This document shows positions 32,809 through 37,568 of a stretch of 37,568 nucleotides of DNA, one piece after another. Every line of letters begins with the position of its first letter. Positions within the stretch are counted from its first letter, which is position 1. The position numbers were made by a program, and so were the translations under genes. The notes under the pieces are model-generated. The model was not told the DNA's origin. It made no database searches and worked only from the letters and a program-made list of their open reading frames with translations. The DNA comes from an uncultured Clostridia bacterium (GTDB lineage: Bacteria > Bacillota > Clostridia > Oscillospirales > Ruminococcaceae). Where the stretch lies: the NCBI GenBank assembly GCA_944382885.1, contig CALWNT010000020.1:1-37568 (forward strand), given 5' to 3'.

Positions 32809-33342
32809 ATGCAGGAAACAAAATTACATTCTTCTGATTGTTTGAAAGACATTTCCGGTATTCAAGAGCTTCTGGCAGAATTGATCCACTGTTATTTTCT
32901 CAAAACCTACAATAATATTGCAGAAATGGAGCTTCATCCAGGACAGGTGGGACTAATTCATCATCTAATGCAGAAGGATGGTCTCAGCCAAAGAGAGCTG
33001 GCTGCCAAGCTTTACATCAAGCCACCTACCGCGGCAGTTTCTATTAAACGGCTGGAAAAAAACGGTATATTAGAGCGAAAAGCCGATAAAAATGATCAGC
33101 GTATTTCCAGAATTTATCTGACACAAAAGGGAAAAACAATCGGTAAAACGCTGTCTGCGATGATTCAAAAAAACGAACAGGAATTATTTATCGGCTTCTC
33201 TGAATCAGAGGTACTTCTCATGCGGCGTTTTTTGACTCAAATGATTGAAAATATCAAAAATACAACCCCAAAATATCAGAAATATCATTCTTTCCACGAA
33301 ATTCAGGAAGAAAAACAACATTGTCCGCATCACACAAAATAA
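32809..33342 (+). CDS. MarR-family transcriptional regulator
   Basis: Winged-helix dimeric regulator of 177 residues. The helix-turn-helix is GLSQRELAAKLYIKPPTAAVSIKRLEKNGIL (about residues 60-90) and the wing is ERKADKNDQRISRIYLTQKG, a textbook MarR pattern with the D-x-R in the wing. The N- and C-terminal helices form the dimer. The C-terminus is His-rich (HCPHHTK), possibly metal-sensitive, which is only a guess. The ATG at 32809 follows a run of seven G; the frame is open 11 codons further up. It lies 22 bases before the exporter genes and probably represses them, as in other marR-ABC operons. The inducer is unknown. Confidence 0.92.
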   Translation: MQETKLHSSDCLKDISGIQELLAELIHCYFLKTYNNIAEMELHPGQVGLIHHLMQKDGLSQRELAAKLYIKPPTAAVSIKRLEKNGILERKADKNDQRISRIYLTQKGKTIGKTLSAMIQKNEQELFIGFSESEVLLMRRFLTQMIENIKNTTPKYQKYHSFHEIQEEKQHCPHHTK

Positions 33343-33364
33343 GCGATTGGAGTGAAGCAAACAC

Positions 33365-35530
33365 ATGCTGAAATTAGCAAAATACTTAAAGAGTTCAATC
33401 GGCTGGATTTTGCTGATGGTTTGTCTCCTGTTTTTGCAGGCGTACTGCGACCTCGCCCTGCCCGGATATACCTCCGACATCGTCAATGTGGGGATCCAGC
33501 AGGGTGGAATCGAAGATGCAGTTCCCCAGACGATTCGTACCGAAGAGTATCAAAATCTTTTCCTCTTTTTGGACGAGGAAGACGCTGACTTTGTGAATTC
33601 ATATTATTCAGAAGAAGACGGCATGATGACCCTTAAAAAAATCGACAGTGATACCAGAGAAAAACTCAATCAAATTTTGGGGCGTCCAGAGCTCGCACTG
33701 ACGACGCTTCGTTCTGACAGTGATGAGACCAAGGCGATAAAAGCCCAAATGAATCTGCCTGAAGACGCAGATTTAATCTCCGGACTCTCTCAGCTGCCCC
33801 AAGAGCAGCTGAATGGAATGCTGAGCGAAATGAATAAGCAGTTTGACCAAATGCCGGATTCTATCATCACCCAGGCATCTGTGGCCTTCGTAAAGGCTGA
33901 ATACCAAGCCCAGGGAAAAGATTTAGACCAAATTCAAACTCGTTATCTTTTACTCTCCGGCGGTAAAATGCTCTTAATGGCGTTATTGGTAATGGCTGCG
34001 GCAGTAAGCGTCACCTTTATCTCCTGCCGGGTAGGCGCTGCGTTCAGCCGGGATCTGAGAGGAAAGGTATATGGAAAGGTGCTCTCCTTCTCCAACGCTG
34101 AATTTGAGAAATTCTCCACGGCTTCCCTGATCACCAGAAGCACCAACGACATTCAGCAGATCCAGATGATGACCATGATGATTTTCCGGATTGTGCTGTA
34201 CGCGCCGATTCTGGGAATCGGCGGGTTTTTGAAAGTGCTTAACACCAACACTTCCATGGCTTGGATCATCGGCGTCGCCGTGGCGTTAATCATGGCGGTG
34301 GTAGTAGTTTTGATGGTAGTCGCCATGCCGAAATTCAAATCACTTCAGGTTCTTATTGACAAACTGAATCTGGTCACCAGAGAGATTTTGACCGGTATTC
34401 CTGTCATCCGGGCATTCAGTACCCAAAAGCATGAAGAAGAACGCTTTGAAGAAGCCAACCACAACCTGATGAAAACCAACCTGTTTGTCAACCGCTGCAT
34501 GACCTTTATGATGCCGGTAATGATGCTGATTATGAACGGCATCTCCATCTTAATCGTCTATAAAGGCGCTTATGGCATTGATTCCGGCCAGATGCAGGTA
34601 GGCGACCTGATGGCCTTCATCCAGTACACCATGCAGATCATCATGTCCTTCTTAATGATTTGTATGATGTCCGTTATGCTGCCGAGAGCCAGCGTTTCCG
34701 GCGTGCGGGTCAATGAAGTATTGGAGACCGAAGTTTCCATTCGCGATCCGAAAGAACCAAAACAGGCAATTCCCGGTGAATCTGGTACAGTCATATTCAA
34801 GGACGTCTCCTTCCGTTATCCGGATGCGGAAGAAAATGTGTTAAGTCACATCTCCTTTACTGCCAAACGGGGTGAGACCACCGCGATTATCGGAAGCACC
34901 GGAAGCGGTAAATCCACATTGGTGAATTTGATTCCCAGATTTTTTGATGTCACCGAAGGCGAGGTCCTCTTGGACGGAATCAATATCAAAGATATGACTC
35001 AGCATGAGCTTCACGAAAAAATCGGCTACGTTCCTCAAAAAGGCGTCCTTTTTTCCGGTACTATCCGCACGAACATTGCTTACGGCAACGAGGAAATGCC
35101 TCAGAATGAGGTGGAAAAGGCGGCTCGAATCGCTCAAGCCTACGACTTTATCACTAAGAAAGAAGATGGCTTTGATTCTCCCATTTCCCAGGGCGGAACC
35201 AATGTTTCTGGGGGACAGAAACAGCGTCTTTCCATTGCCAGAGCCGTTGCGAAAAAGCCAGAGGTCTATATCTTCGACGACAGTTTTTCCGCTTTGGATT
35301 ACAAGACGGATGTTACGCTCCGCCGCGCCTTAAAACAGGAAACAAAAGACGCGACTACAATCATTGTCGCCCAACGTATCAGTACCATTCTGCATGCGGA
35401 ACAGATCATTGTCCTAGATGAAGGCAAGGTCGCGGGAATCGGCAACCACCAGCAACTGCTGAAATCCTGCGAAATCTATCATCAAATCGCGTCCAGCCAG
35501 TTGTCAAAGGAGGAATTAGGCGATGAGTAA
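33365..35530 (+). CDS. ABC exporter half-transporter, degenerate-site subunit
   Basis: Type IV ABC exporter of 721 residues with TMD and NBD fused. TM1 is at about 11-32 and TM2 near 200-220, so about 150 residues, rich in acidic residues, form an unusually long external loop between them. The remaining four helices follow to about 445. The NBD has Walker A IIGSTGSGKST (about residue 515), signature VSGGQKQR and Walker B VYIFDDSFSALD, in which the catalytic glutamate is replaced by aspartate. It therefore resembles the BmrC/TM287-like member of a heterodimer. The gene overlaps the next by eight bases. The ribosome site (GGAG) is distant, suggesting coupling to marR. Substrate: probably drugs or amphipathic peptides, unproven. 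Confidence 0.93.
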   Translation: MLKLAKYLKSSIGWILLMVCLLFLQAYCDLALPGYTSDIVNVGIQQGGIEDAVPQTIRTEEYQNLFLFLDEEDADFVNSYYSEEDGMMTLKKIDSDTREKLNQILGRPELALTTLRSDSDETKAIKAQMNLPEDADLISGLSQLPQEQLNGMLSEMNKQFDQMPDSIITQASVAFVKAEYQAQGKDLDQIQTRYLLLSGGKMLLMALLVMAAAVSVTFISCRVGAAFSRDLRGKVYGKVLSFSNAEFEKFSTASLITRSTNDIQQIQMMTMMIFRIVLYAPILGIGGFLKVLNTNTSMAWIIGVAVALIMAVVVVLMVVAMPKFKSLQVLIDKLNLVTREILTGIPVIRAFSTQKHEEERFEEANHNLMKTNLFVNRCMTFMMPVMMLIMNGISILIVYKGAYGIDSGQMQVGDLMAFIQYTMQIIMSFLMICMMSVMLPRASVSGVRVNEVLETEVSIRDPKEPKQAIPGESGTVIFKDVSFRYPDAEENVLSHISFTAKRGETTAIIGSTGSGKSTLVNLIPRFFDVTEGEVLLDGINIKDMTQHELHEKIGYVPQKGVLFSGTIRTNIAYGNEEMPQNEVEKAARIAQAYDFITKKEDGFDSPISQGGTNVSGGQKQRLSIARAVAKKPEVYIFDDSFSALDYKTDVTLRRALKQETKDATTIIVAQRISTILHAEQIIVLDEGKVAGIGNHQQLLKSCEIYHQIASSQLSKEELGDE

Positions 35531-37361
35531 ACCAAGAGGACATGGAGGCCCAATGGGCGGCATGGGAAGTACAGAAAAGGCCAAAGATTTTAAGGGCACC
35601 ATGAAAAAACTGATCCGCTATATTGGACGGTATAAGTTCCGGATCCTGATTATGCTGGTATTTGCCATTCTTGGTACGGCTTTTAATATTATCGGTCCTA
35701 GTATTTTAGGCGACGCCACCACCGAAATTTTTGACGGCCTGGTACAAAAAGTAAGCGGTACCGGAGGCATTGACTTTGAGAAGGTCACCCAGATTTTGCT
35801 GACACTGCTGGGATTATATCTGCTTAGTTCCGCCTTTTCTTTCATCCAGGGATTTATTATGACCGGTATTTCCAACGACGTATCCTATTCCCTGCGAAAA
35901 GAGATCTCGATTAAAATCAACAAAATGCCGATGAAATATTTTGAAAGCCGTCCGGTCGGGGAGATTCTTTCCCGGGTAACCAACGATGTCGATACCCTGG
36001 GAATGAGCCTCAATCAAAGTATCACGCAGCTCATTACCTCTATTACCATGATTATCGGTGTATTTATTATGATGATCCGGATCAATATCTGGATGACCGT
36101 CTGCGCCCTTTTGATCCTGCCGGTTTCTATGGTTATCATTGGGTTTGTGATGAAACATTCCCAGAAATACTTCCAGCAGCAGCAAAAGTTTTTGGGGGAA
36201 GTAAATGGACAGGTGGAGGAAATCTATTCCGGACACAATATTGTCAGAGCTTTTAATCAGGAACAGACCGTCTTCCATGAATTCCAAAAGGTCAACGACA
36301 AGCTGTATCGCTCCGCCTGGAAATCCCAGTTCTTTTCCGGCATCATGATGCCAATGATGGCTTTTGTGGGAAACATCGGGTATGTCATGGTTGCAATTCT
36401 GGGCGGTTTTCTCGCGATTAGGGGCAGCATTCAGGTAGGACAGATCCAGTCCTTCTTTCAATATATCCGAAATTTTACCCAGCCGATTCAACAGATTGCC
36501 CAGGTGACCAATATGCTTCAGTCTACGGCGGCGGCTTCTGAGCGGGTGTTTGAGTTCCTTGACGAAGAAGAGGAAGAACAGACCGTTCCCAATCCGGTCA
36601 GCACCCAAGGACTGCGGGGAAATGTTACTTTTGAACATGTTCATTTCGGATATCATCCAGAACAGATCATCATCAATGACTTTTCCGCTCAGGTAAAAGA
36701 GGGGCAGAAAATCGCTATCGTAGGCCCGACAGGCGCAGGAAAAACTACAATGATCAAGCTTTTGATGCGGTTTTACGATGTCAATTCCGGCGCTATTTTG
36801 GTAGACGGGCATAATCTCAAAGACTTTAACCGAAACGACCTTCGGGAAATGTTCGGCATGGTGCTGCAGGACACCTGGCTTTACAACGGCTCTATCAAGG
36901 ATAATATCCGTTATGGACGTCTGGACGCCACCGATGAAGAGATTATCAACGCGGCAAAATCCGCCCATGCCCATCATTTTATCATGACCCAGCCCCAAGG
37001 CTATGACACCGTTCTCAATGAGGAAAGCACCAATATCTCTCAGGGGCAAAAACAGCTTCTGACCATCGCCAGGGCAATTCTGGCCGACCCGAAAATCCTG
37101 ATCCTAGATGAAGCGACAAGCTCGGTAGATACCCGTACAGAGGTACAGATCCAGAAAGCGATGGATAATCTGATGAAGGGCAGAACCAGTTTTGTCATCG
37201 CTCACCGTCTTTCTACCATTCGGGACGCAGATTTGATCCTGGTAATGAAAGACGGAGATATTATCGAACAGGGTACTCATGAAGAGCTCCTGGCTCAGAA
37301 GGGCTTTTATGAACAGCTTTACAATTCTCAGTTTGAAAAGACCACTGACATTGCCTCTTAA
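35523..37361 (+). CDS. ABC exporter half-transporter, catalytic-site subunit
   Basis: Partner of the previous subunit, 612 residues. An N-terminal flexible part (MSKPRGHGGPMGGM) precedes six helices, the first at about 38-60, then an NBD with Walker A GPTGAGKTT, Walker B LILDEATSSVDTRTE with the usual catalytic glutamate, and switch histidine AHRLSTI. Its signature is ISQGQKQL and not LSGGQ. In heterodimers this signature faces the degenerate Walker B of the partner, so one site would be nearly inactive and the other active. It starts at ATG 35523, eight bases within the preceding gene, after AAAGGAGG. It resembles YheI/BmrA-group and TM288-like exporters. Not assignable to a substrate. Confidence 0.93.
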   Translation: MSKPRGHGGPMGGMGSTEKAKDFKGTMKKLIRYIGRYKFRILIMLVFAILGTAFNIIGPSILGDATTEIFDGLVQKVSGTGGIDFEKVTQILLTLLGLYLLSSAFSFIQGFIMTGISNDVSYSLRKEISIKINKMPMKYFESRPVGEILSRVTNDVDTLGMSLNQSITQLITSITMIIGVFIMMIRINIWMTVCALLILPVSMVIIGFVMKHSQKYFQQQQKFLGEVNGQVEEIYSGHNIVRAFNQEQTVFHEFQKVNDKLYRSAWKSQFFSGIMMPMMAFVGNIGYVMVAILGGFLAIRGSIQVGQIQSFFQYIRNFTQPIQQIAQVTNMLQSTAAASERVFEFLDEEEEEQTVPNPVSTQGLRGNVTFEHVHFGYHPEQIIINDFSAQVKEGQKIAIVGPTGAGKTTMIKLLMRFYDVNSGAILVDGHNLKDFNRNDLREMFGMVLQDTWLYNGSIKDNIRYGRLDATDEEIINAAKSAHAHHFIMTQPQGYDTVLNEESTNISQGQKQLLTIARAILADPKILILDEATSSVDTRTEVQIQKAMDNLMKGRTSFVIAHRLSTIRDADLILVMKDGDIIEQGTHEELLAQKGFYEQLYNSQFEKTTDIAS

Positions 37362-37442
37362 TCGGCTGGAACTTTCCCTGGATTTCGGCTGAAAGAAAAT
37401 GCAGATTCTCTAAAATAAATAAAAAGGAACCGGGATGGGGTA

Positions 37443-37568
37443 TGAACAGGTCCAGGTTGTGCGGACAGCACCAAAAAAGGCCCCTGGTAGGAAAATTGAG
37501 TTTTAGGAGGAGTGGCGCAGCGTAAGCGGCGCCACTCCAGTTTTGTACTGGATGCGCTCGTGGTTGTA
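37443..37568 (-). mobile_element. Right end of an IS3-family insertion sequence (partial)
   Basis: The C-terminus of a transposase (next entry) is followed by a short non-coding tail ending at TGAACAGGTCCAGGTTGTGC (37443-37462, plus strand), which begins with TG as IS3-family ends do. The left part lies beyond the window, so the full length, target duplication and activity cannot be seen. Confidence 0.7.
37503..37568 (-). CDS. IS3-family transposase OrfB, C-terminus (partial)
   Basis: The last 21 codons on the minus strand read YNHERIQYKTGVAPLTLR-HSS then stop. Y-N-x-x-R-I-Q-x-K-x-G-x-x-P is the typical ending of the integrase-core transposase of the IS3/IS150 group (the H/N-E-R-I-Q and the P). 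Most of the protein, including the DDE residues, is off the right edge. An apparent 10-bp hairpin at 37509-37538 lies inside these codons and is probably only a consequence of the sequence. Confidence 0.75.
   Translation of the reverse strand, partial: YNHERIQYKTGVAPLTLRHSS

Noticed and set aside
35814..37049. Open frame of 411 codons on the minus strand, opposite the second exporter subunit
   Set aside because: It is His/Asp-rich, has no domain, no ribosome site and lies wholly antisense to a clearly coding ABC exporter gene.
37509..37538. Strong 10-bp hairpin as a terminator of the exporter operon
   Set aside because: The hairpin falls within the transposase codons on the other strand and lacks a proper T-run.

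Overview
The window looks like a chromosomal segment from a low-to-mid GC Clostridia bacterium, most likely a Lachnospiraceae relative. The reasons are strong AGGAGG ribosome binding sites, sigma-A type promoters (TTGACA-N17-TATAAT-like), a T-box in front of pheST, and a Firmicutes gene set (spoVG, ireB, DUF6106, VanZ-like and Lon/EngB neighbours). No rRNA, tRNA, prophage or CRISPR array was seen. The only mobile DNA is the right end of an IS3-family element at the last ~125 bases.

Layout. 1-4940 (minus): a promoter drives lon, an acyl-ACP thioesterase, engB and lysA (cut by the left edge) as one tight operon. 5195-7236: a TrhA/hemolysin-III membrane protein, a HAD phosphatase and, convergent, a YaiI/YqxD (DUF188) protein. 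7470-11547: an ABC ATPase plus a giant FtsX-type permease with a ~300-residue coiled-coil insert. 11688-13968 (minus): a polar amino-acid ABC importer (binding protein, permease, ATPase). 14134-18785 (minus): an RluA-type pseudouridine synthase with an odd start, ilvE, mutY, a LysR regulator and ireB. 19132-20669: a VanZ-like protein facing acpS and a DUF6106 membrane protein. 20760-24699: a Phe T-box riboswitch and pheS-pheT. 24744-26023 (minus): a DUF1287 protein and spoVG. 26157-27981: a 133-bp structured tandem repeat followed by murC. 28154-28972 (minus): a LicD-family transferase. 29222-32303 (minus): two closely related sugar-type binding lipoproteins, each with its own strong promoter and terminator but no permease or ATPase nearby. 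32809-37361: a MarR regulator and a heterodimeric ABC exporter. 37443-37568: the IS3-family end.

Most of the window is housekeeping: translation, DNA repair, cell wall, fatty acid and amino acid metabolism. The less ordinary parts lie between genes. The strongest candidate for something undescribed is the tandem 133-bp element between spoVG and murC. It has an extended -10 promoter, each unit folds on paper into a closing helix around two perfect 8-bp hairpins, and the two copies differ at only two positions. It could be a leader RNA, a small RNA gene or a dispersed repeat. Other leads are a helically phased pair of ATTAACGTYAAT palindromes at the second binding-protein promoter, repeated TAGNNGACTAAT sites around the marR promoter, and an RluA-family gene whose expected start codon is ATC.

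All assignments come from reading motifs and gene order by eye. No database search or RNA folding was run.
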